From: JAKPBU01 sp964425695
GTDB taxonomy: Bacteria; Pseudomonadota; Gammaproteobacteria; Xanthomonadales; Xanthomonadaceae
Assembly: GCA_964425695.1 (NCBI GenBank)
Contig: CAYRNF010000001.1
Location: 496,001 to 560,000 of the forward strand
Length of the DNA stretch: 64,000 nucleotides
Reading direction: 5' to 3'
The first letter of the stretch is position 1, and each line of letters opens with the position of its first letter. The notes under the pieces were generated by a model. That model ran no database searches. It saw only the letters and a program-made list of their open reading frames with translations, and had not been told where the DNA came from. This document shows positions 50,559 to 59,857 of the stretch, one piece after another. The position numbers and the translations under genes were made by a program.

Positions 50559-51707
50559 ATGAGCCGCGCGCTCACCGTGGTGCAGCTGCTGCCGGCGTTG
50601 GAATCCGGCGGCGTGGAGCGCTCCACCCTGGAGATCGCCGAGGCGCTGGTCCGCGTAGGCCACCGCGCCGTGGTGGTGTCGGCCGGCGGCAGGCTGGTGC
50701 CGCGCCTGCTGGCGTGCGGGGCGGAACACATCACCCTGGACATCGGCCGCAAATCGCCGGCCACGCTGCGCCACGTGCCGGCCCTGCGCCGCCACCTGCG
50801 CGCGCTGGCGCCGGACATCGTGCACGCGCGCTCGCGGCTGCCGGCCTGGATCGGCTGGTGGGCGTTGCGCGGCCTGGGGGCGACCGGCGCCACGCCGCAC
50901 TTCGTCACCACCGTGCACGGGCTCAATTCGCCCTCGCGCTACAGCGCGATCATGACCCGCGGCGAACGCGTGGTCTGCGTGTCGGACACGGTGCGCCGCT
51001 ACGTGCTGCAGCACTACCCGCGCACCGATCCGGCACGGCTGGTGACCATCCCGCGCGGCATCGACCCGGACGCGTTCCCGCGCAGGCCGGTGCCGGATCC
51101 GCAGGCGCGCGCCGCGGTGGCCGCCCTGCACCCGTCGCTGGCCGGCGCCGGGCCGCTGCTGCTGTTGCCCGGACGCGGCACCCGTCTCAAGGGCCATGCC
51201 GACGCCCTGGCGCTGCTGGCGGCGCTGCGCGCGGAAGGCGCGGATGCGCGGCTGTGGATGCCCGGCGCGCGCGAGGCGGGGCGCGAGCGGTACATCGCGG
51301 AGCTCGAAGCCGAAGCGACGCGCGCGGGCGTGGCCGATGCGCTGGCGATCACGCCGCCGACCTCCGCGATCGTGCAGGCCTACGCGGCCAGCGACGTGGT
51401 GCTGCAGCTGTCGCGCAAGCCCGAAGCGCTGGGCCGCACCGTGCTCGAGGCGCTGTCGGTGGGGCGGCCGGTGGCCGGCTGGGCGCACGGTGGCGTGGGC
51501 GAGCTGCTGCGCGAACTGCAGCCGCGCGGCGCGGTGGCCCCGTTCGATGCGGACGCGCTGTCGGCGACGGTGCGCGCGCTGATCGCGCAGCCTCCGCGGC
51601 CACCGGCTACCATCCCCTACACGCTGCAGGCGATGCAGCAGGCCACGCTGGCCGTGTACGAATCCCTGGTGAACCCGCCCCTTGGCCACGACCTCCGCGC
51701 CCGCTGA
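50559..51707 (+). CDS. Glycosyltransferase family 4, probably lipopolysaccharide-related
   Basis: A 382-aa GT-B glycosyltransferase. It starts VVQLLPALESGGVERSTLEI (donor-side Gly loop) and carries the GT4 region PEALGRTVLEALSVGRPVAG with the conserved Glu residues. It is encoded just before an O-antigen ligase-like gene and near lpxL-like and waaA genes, so it probably adds a sugar to lipopolysaccharide core. The exact sugar is unknown. Its 3' end overlaps the next gene by 26 bp. Confidence 0.9.
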   Translation: MSRALTVVQLLPALESGGVERSTLEIAEALVRVGHRAVVVSAGGRLVPRLLACGAEHITLDIGRKSPATLRHVPALRRHLRALAPDIVHARSRLPAWIGWWALRGLGATGATPHFVTTVHGLNSPSRYSAIMTRGERVVCVSDTVRRYVLQHYPRTDPARLVTIPRGIDPDAFPRRPVPDPQARAAVAALHPSLAGAGPLLLLPGRGTRLKGHADALALLAALRAEGADARLWMPGAREAGRERYIAELEAEATRAGVADALAITPPTSAIVQAYAASDVVLQLSRKPEALGRTVLEALSVGRPVAGWAHGGVGELLRELQPRGAVAPFDADALSATVRALIAQPPRPPATIPYTLQAMQQATLAVYESLVNPPLGHDLRAR

Positions 51708-53043
51708 CCCGGCTTCCGCCGCCACGTTGCCGCCTCAGGGCTGGCGCTGGGCGCCTGCGTGGGTGCTGGCCTTCGTGGCGCTGTGGCCGGCCCCGGGCTA
51801 TGCCGAGGCGGTGATGGTGCTCGGTGCGCTGGCGGCGATCACGCTGCTGCTGCTGGCGCGCTTCCGCGGCGGCATGCAGCTGCTCAGCGGCCCCGCGTGG
51901 GCGCTGACCAGCGTGCTGTTCTTCGCCTACTGGCTGCCGGAGGTGCTGTCGGCCGTGGACGCGGTGGATCGCGGGCGCGCGTTGAAGGAATCGCTGGTGG
52001 ACCTGCGCTACCTGCCGTTCCTGTGGCTGGTGGCGTCGGCCGTGGCCAGCGACCGCGCGCGGCGCACCACCTTCGGCGGGCTGGCGGTCATCATGGGCGT
52101 CTGGACCGTGGACGCGCTGCTGCAGGCCGTCTTCGGCGCCAGTCCGCTGTTCTCGGGCATCGACGCGGTCAAGCACGCGATCAGCGACCACGGCATGTGC
52201 CCTGCGGGGCAGGACACGCTGCTGCGCGACCGGCTGAGCGGCGTGCTGGGACCGTGCAACCTGAAGCTGGGCCTGGTGCTGGCCAGCCTGTCGCCGTTCG
52301 TGCTGCACGCCGCGGCGTCGCGCTTCGGGCGGGTGGGCTGGATCGTGGCGGCGGCGGCGGTGGGCCTGGTGATCCTGCTGGCCGGCTCGCGGGCGTCGTG
52401 GATCACCTATGGCCTGGTGCTGCTGGTGTCCGGGTGGCAGCTGCTGGGGTGGAAGAAGCTGGCCGGCGTGTTCGCGTTCGGCGCGCTCGTGCTGGCGGCG
52501 CTGGCGCTGTTCTCGCCGCAGGTGCGCGATCGCATCGAGCGCACCACGCACGCCGTGGCCGCCGATCCGGAAGGCGTGGACACCGCCCTGTCCGGGCGGA
52601 CCCGCATCTGGGGCGCGGCGACGTGCATGTTCCAGGCGCATCCGATCAATGGCGTGGGCGCGCGCGGCTTCCGCGACGCCTTCCCCGCATGCGATCCCCA
52701 GCACGGCGAACGCGCGGCCTGGGGCATCGGCCCGGCGCACCACGCGCACCAGATCGTGCTGGAGATCCTGAGCGAAACGGGCGCGCTCGGCCTGCTGCTG
52801 TGGCTGGCCGGCGCGGCCATGGCGTGGCGCGCGTGGCGTTACGCCAACGCGGCGGCGCGCGCGCGCGCGCGTCCGGCGATGCTCGCCCTGGCGGTAACGG
52901 TGTTCCCGCTCAACACCCACCTCGCGTTCTACTCGACCTTCTGGGGCGGCCTGACCCTGCTGCTGGCGGCGCTGTACGCAGGCAGCCTGCTGGCGCGCGA
53001 CGCGCAGCCAGCCGTTCCCGCCGCGACCACCGGCGCCGAATAG
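51682..53043 (+). CDS. O-antigen ligase family membrane protein
   Basis: A 453-aa protein with about eleven membrane segments and a large periplasmic loop (residues ~285-355) containing SGRTRIWGAATCMFQAHPI and a conserved His-rich HHAHQIVLEILSETG, typical of the Wzy_C/WaaL superfamily. It probably joins O-chain or another glycan to lipid A-core at the outer face of the inner membrane. The TTG at 51682 gives a natural N-terminus just before the first helix and overlaps the preceding gene. Confidence 0.88.
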   Translation: MATTSAPADPASAATLPPQGWRWAPAWVLAFVALWPAPGYAEAVMVLGALAAITLLLLARFRGGMQLLSGPAWALTSVLFFAYWLPEVLSAVDAVDRGRALKESLVDLRYLPFLWLVASAVASDRARRTTFGGLAVIMGVWTVDALLQAVFGASPLFSGIDAVKHAISDHGMCPAGQDTLLRDRLSGVLGPCNLKLGLVLASLSPFVLHAAASRFGRVGWIVAAAAVGLVILLAGSRASWITYGLVLLVSGWQLLGWKKLAGVFAFGALVLAALALFSPQVRDRIERTTHAVAADPEGVDTALSGRTRIWGAATCMFQAHPINGVGARGFRDAFPACDPQHGERAAWGIGPAHHAHQIVLEILSETGALGLLLWLAGAAMAWRAWRYANAAARARARPAMLALAVTVFPLNTHLAFYSTFWGGLTLLLAALYAGSLLARDAQPAVPAATTGAE

Positions 53044-53205
53044 CCACCGCCGCGCGTTCTGGTCCTCGCGCCGGACGCGCGTGTTTGCGCGGATCGGCTG
53101 CCGCGCCCGGCCACGGACGGAAGCCCCTGTCACGGCTGCTGCGCGCTGTCCGGTACGTGCGTGGTCCGCAGGCGCATCGCGCGGGCGGGGTGGCGCAGGC
53201 GCGCG

Positions 53206-54132
53206 CTAGCCTGGGCGGCTGTCGTAGAGGCTCTGCCCGTCCGGCTGCCGCTTGAAGCGCCGGTGGATCCACAGGTACTGCTCCGGCGCCGCGCGCACCA
53301 TGGCTTCGATGCCGCCCATGACCCGCGCCGTGTCCGCGGTTGCATCCGAAGACGGGAATCCATCGAACGCGGGCGACAGCGCCATGGCGTAGCTGCCGTC
53401 GGCGCGGCGCGCATGCTGGAACAGCAGCACCGCGGCCCCGGACATCCGGGCCAGCGCGTGCGTCGAGGTGAGGCTGTGCGCCGGGTGGCCGAAGAAAGGC
53501 ACGAACACCGCATCGCCGCGGCTCGGATCCTGGTCGGGCGCGTACCACAACAGCCCGCCGCGCTTGAGGTGCCGCACGGCGCCGCGCACGTCCTGCTTGG
53601 GGAACATGGCCGCCGCGTAGCGCGCACGGCCGCGGCGCACGGCCCATTCCATTGCCGGTTCGCCGTGCGGCCGGTACATGCCGGCCAGCGGCACGTGGTC
53701 GCACATCAGCCGCCCGCAGACCTCCAGGGTGGTGAAGTGGCCGGAGACGACGATCACGCCGCGTCCGTCCGCCTGCGCCGCGCGGATGTGCTCCAGGCCT
53801 TCCACCGTGGTGCCCCTGCGCAGCGGATCCACCGAGCCCCACCAGGCCCGCGCGAATTCGAACAGCCCGATCCCCAGCGCGCCGAAATGCGCGCGCAGCA
53901 GGCGTGCGCGACCGCGCCGGTCCAGTTCCGGGAAACACAGCGCCAGGTTGCGCGCGGCGATGTCGCGCCGCTGGCGCAGCAGCTGCTGCAGGGCCACGCC
54001 CAGGATCCTGCCGGCGAAGCGCTGCACCGGCCACGGCACGCGCGCCAGCGCCGCCATCGCGCCGATGCCGATCCAGGCCGGCCAATGGCGTGGCGAGCGC
54101 GGCGGGCGTCCGCTGTCGGAAGGCGCAGTCAT
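53206..54132 (-). CDS. Lipid A biosynthesis acyltransferase, LpxL/HtrB family
   Basis: A 308-aa inner-membrane acyltransferase. The HX4E catalytic pair is GHFTTLE (His132, Glu137), and an N-terminal hydrophobic anchor lies at about residues 18-35. It adds a secondary fatty acyl chain to lipid A. It is divergent from waaA, the enzyme that acts on the same precursor. Confidence 0.93.
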   Translation of the reverse strand: MTAPSDSGRPPRSPRHWPAWIGIGAMAALARVPWPVQRFAGRILGVALQQLLRQRRDIAARNLALCFPELDRRGRARLLRAHFGALGIGLFEFARAWWGSVDPLRRGTTVEGLEHIRAAQADGRGVIVVSGHFTTLEVCGRLMCDHVPLAGMYRPHGEPAMEWAVRRGRARYAAAMFPKQDVRGAVRHLKRGGLLWYAPDQDPSRGDAVFVPFFGHPAHSLTSTHALARMSGAAVLLFQHARRADGSYAMALSPAFDGFPSSDATADTARVMGGIEAMVRAAPEQYLWIHRRFKRQPDGQSLYDSRPG

Positions 54133-54206
54133 GCGGGGATTCTAGCGATGCGTCGCGCACGCTCCGCGCGCGCCGTGCGGCGCAGTGGCTCCGCTATCCT
54201 GTGGCG

Positions 54207-55532
54207 ATGCGGGCCGATACCACCGAACGACTGCTGCGCGGCCTGTACTCGGCGGCGCTGTACGTGCTGGTGCCGGTCACCGTCTACCACCTGATCTGGC
54301 GCGGCTTCCGCCACGCGGAGTATTTCCAGCGCTGGAACGAACGCTATGCCGCGTACCGCGACCTGCCCCACGGCGAAGCGGTCTGGGTGCACGCGGTGTC
54401 GCTGGGCGAAGTCAACGCCGCGGCGCCGCTGGTGAACGCGCTGCTGGACGGTGCGCCGGGCCGCAAGGTCCTGGTCACCACCATCACGCCTACCGGCTCG
54501 GCGCGGGTGCGCGCGCTGTGGGGCGACCGCGTGGGCCACGTGTACCTGCCGTACGACCTGCCCGGCATGGTGCGGCGCTTCCTGGCGCACCATCGGCCGG
54601 CGGTGGCGCTGATCATGGAAACCGAGCTGTGGCCGAACCTGCTGTTCGGCCTGCGCGATGCCCGCATCCCCGCCTACATCGTCAACGGACGGCTGTCCGA
54701 GCGCAGCCTGCGCGGCTACCGCTTCCTGCGCGCGCTGCTGGGGCGCGCGCTGCGCACGCTGCGCGCCGTGCTGGCGCAATCCGAAGGCGATGCCGAACGC
54801 TTCGCGCAGCTCGGCGCGGTGGCGCCGCGGGTGGTGGGCAACCTGAAGTTCGACGTGGCGCCCAGCGCCGGTGCCGCCGACTTCGTGCGTGAGGTCTGCG
54901 GCCGGGTTGAAGGCCGGCCGTGCTGGATCGCGGCGAGCACCCACCCGGAGGAGGAAGCGCCCGTGCTGGCGATGCACGCCGCCCTGCGCGAACGCTGGCC
55001 CGACCTGCTGCTGCTGTGGGCGCCGCGCCACCCGGAGCGCTTCCGCCCCGTGATCCAGCAGGCCATCGACGCGGGCTGGAAGGTCGCCACGCGCACCCTC
55101 ACCCGCACCCCGGGCCGCGACGACGCGGTGTTCGTGATCGACAGCCTGGGCGAGCTGGGCGGCTTCTACCACTGCGCGCAGGTCGCCTTCGTCGGCGGCA
55201 GCCTGCAGCAGGTCGGCGGCCACAACCTGCTCGAACCTGCGGCCGCCGGCTGCGCGGTGGTGACCGGCCCGCACCTGCACAACTTCAGCGACATCGCGCG
55301 GCGCATGGGCGAGGCCGGTGCGCTGCGCGTGGGCCGCGACGCGCGCGAAGTGCAGGCCTCGCTGGCCGCACTGCTGGGCGACGATACGGCGCGTGCGCAG
55401 ATGGTGCAGGCCGGGCGCGATCTGGTGGAGCAGGGGCGCGGCGCGCTGCGGCGCACCCTGGCGGAAATCGCGCCCGACCTGCCGCCGGTGTTCCAGCGTA
55501 TCGCCGGCCCGGCTCAACGGCCGTTGCCCTGA
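54207..55532 (+). CDS. waaA: 3-deoxy-D-manno-octulosonic acid transferase
   Basis: A 441-aa GT30 Kdo transferase with an N-terminal membrane anchor (residues ~12-28). Landmarks are WVHAVSLGEVNAAAPLV with the catalytic Glu, LIMETELWPNLLF, ASTHPEEEAPVL, and GGSLQQVGGHNLLEPAA near the C-terminus. It adds Kdo to lipid IVA. The ATG at 54207 is chosen on family length; a long in-frame extension upstream overlaps the divergent acyltransferase and is rejected. Confidence 0.96.
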   Translation: MRADTTERLLRGLYSAALYVLVPVTVYHLIWRGFRHAEYFQRWNERYAAYRDLPHGEAVWVHAVSLGEVNAAAPLVNALLDGAPGRKVLVTTITPTGSARVRALWGDRVGHVYLPYDLPGMVRRFLAHHRPAVALIMETELWPNLLFGLRDARIPAYIVNGRLSERSLRGYRFLRALLGRALRTLRAVLAQSEGDAERFAQLGAVAPRVVGNLKFDVAPSAGAADFVREVCGRVEGRPCWIAASTHPEEEAPVLAMHAALRERWPDLLLLWAPRHPERFRPVIQQAIDAGWKVATRTLTRTPGRDDAVFVIDSLGELGGFYHCAQVAFVGGSLQQVGGHNLLEPAAAGCAVVTGPHLHNFSDIARRMGEAGALRVGRDAREVQASLAALLGDDTARAQMVQAGRDLVEQGRGALRRTLAEIAPDLPPVFQRIAGPAQRPLP

Positions 55533-55596
55533 GCCGAAGGCGCAGCGCCTGCGGGCTATCGGCAACGGCCGACGTGCGCGATCCCGCGGTGGGCCT

Positions 55597-56994
55597 TCAG
55601 TCGCGCGTCGCGCTGCCGCCCACCGGGCGGGCGCTGGCATCCACCGTGAGCAGGCGGTTCACGTCCTGCACGTCGTCGACGTCGAGCGAGCCGGCGGCCT
55701 GTTCCAGCAGCAGGCGGTTCTGCAGGAAGTTGTAGCGTGCCAGCGCGTATTCGCGTTCGGCGTTGAAGAGCGTCTGCTGGTTCACCAGCACGTCCAGCAC
55801 CGTGCGCGTGCCCACTTCCAGGCCGACCTGCGAAGCCTCGTACGCGCTGCGCGCCGAGAACACCGCCGCCTTGCGCGCCTCGACCTCGCTGACGCCGGCC
55901 ACCAGGGTCTGGTAGGCGTTGCGCGTGTTGCGCACCAGGCCGCGACGCAGCTGCTCGAGCTGGTCCTGGGTCACGTCGCGCTGGGCGATGGCCTGGCGCA
56001 CGCGCGAGGACGCGGCGCCGCCGGAAAAGATCGGCACGCTCAGGTTCAGGCTCAGCGTGCCGCCGCGATTGCCGTCGCCATCGCCGAAGCTGCTGCCGCC
56101 GCTGACGGTCTTGCTGTCCGAGTAGCTCGCACCCAGGTACAGGCTGGGCAGGTGCCCGGCGCGTGCGGTCTGGATGTCGGCGTCCGCGGACTGCAGCAGG
56201 TATTCCTGCGCCTTGAGATCCGGGTTGTTCTCGATGGCCGCGGCGATCCATTCGTCCACGCCCTGGCTGCTGGGCAGCTGCGGCTGGAAGTCCTGCGGCA
56301 GCGCCTTGAGGTTGCGGATCGGCTGGCCGGTGATCTCGGTGAGCGCCTGGTAGGCGTCCTCCAGCGCGTTGCGCACCACGATGGTGTTGGCGCGCGCGGC
56401 GTCGTACTGCGCGCGCGCTTCGTGCACGTCGGTGATCGGCGCCAGGCCCACTTCTAGGCGCTTGTCGGCGAAGTCGAACTGCTTCTTCAGCGCCGCTTCC
56501 TGGGCTTCGGCCGCGGCCAGCGTCTCCATGGCCACCAGCACGTTGAAATAGGCCTGCGAGGTGCGGGTCACCAGGTCGTCGCCGGCCGAATCCAGCTGGA
56601 AGTCGGCGGCGCGGCTGATCGCGCGCTGGCTGCGCAGCGTGTTGATGCGGCCGAAGTCGAACACCATCTGGTCGGCGTCCACGCCGAACCGGCGCGTGGT
56701 GGCGCCTTCGTTGCCCACGTTGGTGTCGGGAATCCCGTCGCCGTCGGTGTCGATCACGGTGCTGTCGCCCTGCGGGAAGGTGCGCGACACGCCGGCGCTG
56801 CCGTTGATCTGCGGCAGCATCGCCGCGCGCGCCTGCACCGCACCTTCCTTGGTGGCCAGCCGCTGTGATTCGGCAGCCGACAGCTGCGGGTCGCCGCCGC
56901 GCGCGAGCTCATAGGTCTGCAGCAGGTCTTCGGCGAAGGCGCTGGCGGGCATCAGGGCCAGGGCGAGGGCGAACACGAGCGGGCGGCGGATCAT
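55597..56994 (-). CDS. tolC: TolC-family outer membrane channel
   Basis: A 465-aa protein with a signal peptide (cleavage after AFAE region, about residue 21) and the duplicated TolC fold: DLLQTYELARGGDPQLSAA at the start and a second, matching half beginning around residue 220. The first half contains a short Asp-rich loop (IDTDGDGIPD), which resembles a calcium-binding motif and is unusual in TolC. It should serve efflux pumps and type I secretion; the RND pump encoded at 58.7-63.0 kb is a likely partner. AAGGA precedes the ATG. Confidence 0.93.
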   Translation of the reverse strand: MIRRPLVFALALALMPASAFAEDLLQTYELARGGDPQLSAAESQRLATKEGAVQARAAMLPQINGSAGVSRTFPQGDSTVIDTDGDGIPDTNVGNEGATTRRFGVDADQMVFDFGRINTLRSQRAISRAADFQLDSAGDDLVTRTSQAYFNVLVAMETLAAAEAQEAALKKQFDFADKRLEVGLAPITDVHEARAQYDAARANTIVVRNALEDAYQALTEITGQPIRNLKALPQDFQPQLPSSQGVDEWIAAAIENNPDLKAQEYLLQSADADIQTARAGHLPSLYLGASYSDSKTVSGGSSFGDGDGNRGGTLSLNLSVPIFSGGAASSRVRQAIAQRDVTQDQLEQLRRGLVRNTRNAYQTLVAGVSEVEARKAAVFSARSAYEASQVGLEVGTRTVLDVLVNQQTLFNAEREYALARYNFLQNRLLLEQAAGSLDVDDVQDVNRLLTVDASARPVGGSATRD

Positions 56995-57076
56995 GGGGTG
57001 TCCTTGGATCTTGTGGAGTGCCCGCACGCGCGGGCGCGGGTCGTCGCGTGGTGGTGCGCGGGTCGACAGGGTTGGA

Positions 57077-57739
57077 TCAGAGCCGGAACTCGGGCGCGGG
57101 GGCCGCGCCGACGAGGTAGGGCAGGTCGGTTTCGAACAACGAATCGATGCGCGGAGCGTTGACCTGGTTGCGCAGCAGCACCGCTTCCATCGCCGGCGCG
57201 CGGCCGCGGACCACGAACATGCGGCCGTCCGGCTTGAGCCACTGCACGAAGCGCGCCGGGATGCTGTCCACCGCGCCGCCCACGCAGATCGCGTCGAAGC
57301 GGCGCGCGCTGTCCCAGGCGAAGGCGTCGGCGGTTTCCACGCGCGCGTTGGAGATGCCGTGCGCGGCCAACGCGGCGCGCGCGGCATCGGCCAGGCCCGG
57401 ATGCCGCTCCACGCTCACGACATCGCGCGACAGGCGCGCGAGGCACGCGGTGAGGTAGCCGCAGCCGGTGCCGATCTCCAGCACCTCGTCGCCCGGCTCC
57501 AGCGCCAGCGCCTGCAGCGCGCGGCCTTCCAGCACCGGCTTGAGCGTCTGCTCGCCATCGGCCAGCGGCAGCTCCAGGTCCGAATACGCCAGCTCCCGGT
57601 GCGCCGCCGGCATGAAGTCCTCGCGCGGCAGCGTGGCCAGCACGTCAAGCACGCGCAGGTCGAGCACGTCCCAGGGACGGACCTGCTGTTCGACCATCAG
57701 TTCGCGGGCTTTGGCGAAGTCCAGGGCGGCGGCGTTCAT
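57077..57739 (-). CDS. Protein-L-isoaspartate O-methyltransferase family protein
   Basis: A 220-aa S-adenosylmethionine-dependent methyltransferase of the Pcm family (MVEQQVRPWDVLDLRVLDVL, then EIGTGCGYLTACLARLS). Members of this shorter branch sit next to tolC in xanthomonads and pseudomonads and lack parts of the classical isoaspartate site, so the actual substrate is uncertain. It lies 82 bp upstream of tolC on the same strand. Confidence 0.9.
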   Translation of the reverse strand: MNAAALDFAKARELMVEQQVRPWDVLDLRVLDVLATLPREDFMPAAHRELAYSDLELPLADGEQTLKPVLEGRALQALALEPGDEVLEIGTGCGYLTACLARLSRDVVSVERHPGLADAARAALAAHGISNARVETADAFAWDSARRFDAICVGGAVDSIPARFVQWLKPDGRMFVVRGRAPAMEAVLLRNQVNAPRIDSLFETDLPYLVGAAPAPEFRL

Positions 57740-58012
57740 GCGTAATCTCGGAGCGTTGGAAGCGTGGGGGCGGCAATTCTAGCGACCGCTCCTGCAGCCC
57801 GACGGCGGGCGCTGGCGGAATTCGACGCCGCGCCCACAAGCCCGGGCCGCGACAGGATGGCTGTGCTAGCACACCAGCACTCAGTGCCAGAAGTCAGCGG
57901 GCCGGAGGTCACCGGGACTGTCGTCACGGACGCACGCGGTCCATCGCCAGCGGCAGGTGCATCGGGCAAGCGGGGCGCGACATCCATGGCGTGCACCGGC
58001 GCGCGGATCGCG

Positions 58013-58663
58013 TCAGCGCGTGCCGTAGGCGCGCAGGAACATGTCCACGCTGGCAGCCACGTGTGCGTGGATGTCGCAGCGGCTCGCCTGGCAGCCGAAC
58101 ACTTCGCGCGCATGCACGTCGCCCTTGAGCAGCACGAAGAACTGCGACGACGCCCGCGCCGGATCCTCGATCTGCAGCTGGCCGCGCTCGGTGTGGCGCT
58201 TCAGCAGGTCGGCGAACATCTGCTGCACGCGCTTGGGGCCGGCTTCCCAGAACATGCGCGGCACCGGCGAGGCGGCCATCTGCGGGGTGCACAGGATGCG
58301 GTGCCCGGCCACGGCCTCCGGCGCCATCACCATGGCCACGAACGCGTTGCCGATCTGCAGCAGGCAGTCGCGCAGCGGCAGGTCGCCGCAGTCGCCGAAC
58401 AGCGCATCGGGCAGCTGCTGCTCGCAATAGGCCTTGGCGGCTTCGGCGAACAGGGTCTCCTTGTCGCCGAAATGGCTGTAGACGGTGAGCTTGGACACGC
58501 CGGCCTCGGCCGCGATCTGGTCCATGCTCACGCCTTCGTAGCCCTGTTCCACAAACAGTTTCTTGGCCGCTTCCAGGATCGCCGCGCCCTTGCTCAGGTC
58601 CTTGGGGCGGCCGGGCGCGCCGGAGCGGGCCTTGGTCTTGGCGAGGGCGGCGGGAAGCGTCAT
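58013..58663 (-). CDS. TetR-family regulator of the RND efflux operon
   Basis: A 216-aa TetR repressor: the DNA-binding part is GVSMDQIAAEAGVSKLTVYS, followed by HFGDKETLF, then a helical ligand domain with four cysteines. It is divergent from the RND adaptor gene with a 75-bp shared control region, the standard arrangement for local repression of efflux. Start 58663 is chosen over a longer start that would cross the operator region. Confidence 0.92.
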   Translation of the reverse strand: MTLPAALAKTKARSGAPGRPKDLSKGAAILEAAKKLFVEQGYEGVSMDQIAAEAGVSKLTVYSHFGDKETLFAEAAKAYCEQQLPDALFGDCGDLPLRDCLLQIGNAFVAMVMAPEAVAGHRILCTPQMAASPVPRMFWEAGPKRVQQMFADLLKRHTERGQLQIEDPARASSQFFVLLKGDVHAREVFGCQASRCDIHAHVAASVDMFLRAYGTR

Positions 58664-58677
58664 GCAGGAAATACTAG

Positions 58678-58714
58678 ACCAAGCGGTTTGATATTTATAG
58701 TATACCGACCGGTT
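58678..58714. promoter_or_regulatory. Divergent control region with two TetR-type operator copies
   Basis: ACCAAGCGGTT (58678-58688) and ACCGACCGGTT (58704-58714) form a direct repeat of an imperfect palindrome, 26 bp apart. The AT-rich sequence between them contains TATAGT and TATACT-like -10 hexamers for both directions. Binding by the TetR protein is inferred. Confidence 0.6.
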
Positions 58715-58738
58715 CATTTATTGCAGGGCAGGTGCGAG

Positions 58739-59854
58739 ATGCGCGCTGGCACGTCCGGATGGCTGGTTTCGAGCGTGCTGGCCTGCACGTTGGCGGCCTG
58801 TGGCGGCCGTGAGGAACCGCCACCGCCGCCGCGCCCGGTACTGGTGGCGCAGCCGCAGGCGGGCGCCGCGGCCGGCGCGGACGCGTACCCGGGCGAAGTG
58901 CGCGCGCGGCAGGAAAGCGCGCTGTCGTTCCGCGTGGGTGGCAACCTGGTGCGGCGCCTGGTGGATGTGGGCGACGCGGTGCGCGTCGGCCAGGTACTGG
59001 CTGAGCTCGACCCGGGCGACCTGCGCCTGCAGACCGAAGCCGCGCGTGCGCAGGCCAGCGCCGCCAACGCGGAGCTGCAGCGCGCCGCGGCCGAGCGCGC
59101 GCGCTACCAGGCGCTGCTCGCCGACCAGCTGGTCAGCCGCTCCGCCTACGACCAGGCCGACACCGCCTACAAGGCCGCGGCGGGGCAGGTGCAGGCGGCG
59201 CGCGCCAACCTGGATGTCGCCCGCAACCAGGCGGGGTACACGCAGCTGCGCGCACCGCGCGACGGCGTGATCGCCACCCGCCAGGCCGAAGCCGGGCAGG
59301 TGGTGGGCGCGGGGCAGGTGGTCTTCACCCTGGCCGGCGACGGCGGCCGCGAGGTGGCCATCGCCCTGCCCGAAGCGCGCATCCGCGATTACCGCGTGGG
59401 CCAGCCGGCGCTGGTGGAACTGTGGAACGCGCCGGGCGCGCGGCTGCCCGGACGCATCCGCGAGATCGCGCCGGCCGCCGATGCGCAGGCACGCACGTAT
59501 GCCGCGCGCGTGGCGCTGGCGCCGCAGGCCGCGCAGGCGGTGGAACTGGGCCAGAGCGCGCGCGTGTACCTGGCCGATGCCGCGGGCGAGGCGCCGCTGC
59601 GCGTCCCGCTGTCCGCCCTGCAGCGGCGCAACGGCAGCGGTGCGGCGGTGTGGGTGGTGGATCCTGCCACCCGCAAGCTGCGCCTGGCGCCGGTGCGCAC
59701 GGGCGCCTACGGCGAAGACGGCGTGCCGGTGCTGTCCGGCATCTCCGCCGGCGACTGGATCGTGCAGGCGGGCGGCCACCTGTTGCGCGAAGGGCAGGTG
59801 GTGGCGCCGGTGGATCGCGAGAACCGCCCCGTCGCCCTGGCCGCGAAGCGCTGA
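58739..59854 (+). CDS. RND efflux periplasmic adaptor (membrane fusion) lipoprotein
   Basis: A 371-aa adaptor with a lipoprotein signal (LACTLAAC, Cys at about residue 21), a short Pro-rich linker, a biotinyl-lipoyl-like half motif (ESALSFRVGGNLVRRLVDVG), an alpha-helical hairpin (about residues 100-155) and a beta-barrel domain. It links the inner-membrane pump to a TolC-type channel. GGGCAGGTG precedes the ATG. The permease gene follows after 3 bp. Confidence 0.94.
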   Translation: MRAGTSGWLVSSVLACTLAACGGREEPPPPPRPVLVAQPQAGAAAGADAYPGEVRARQESALSFRVGGNLVRRLVDVGDAVRVGQVLAELDPGDLRLQTEAARAQASAANAELQRAAAERARYQALLADQLVSRSAYDQADTAYKAAAGQVQAARANLDVARNQAGYTQLRAPRDGVIATRQAEAGQVVGAGQVVFTLAGDGGREVAIALPEARIRDYRVGQPALVELWNAPGARLPGRIREIAPAADAQARTYAARVALAPQAAQAVELGQSARVYLADAAGEAPLRVPLSALQRRNGSGAAVWVVDPATRKLRLAPVRTGAYGEDGVPVLSGISAGDWIVQAGGHLLREGQVVAPVDRENRPVALAAKR

Positions 59855-59857
59855 GCC

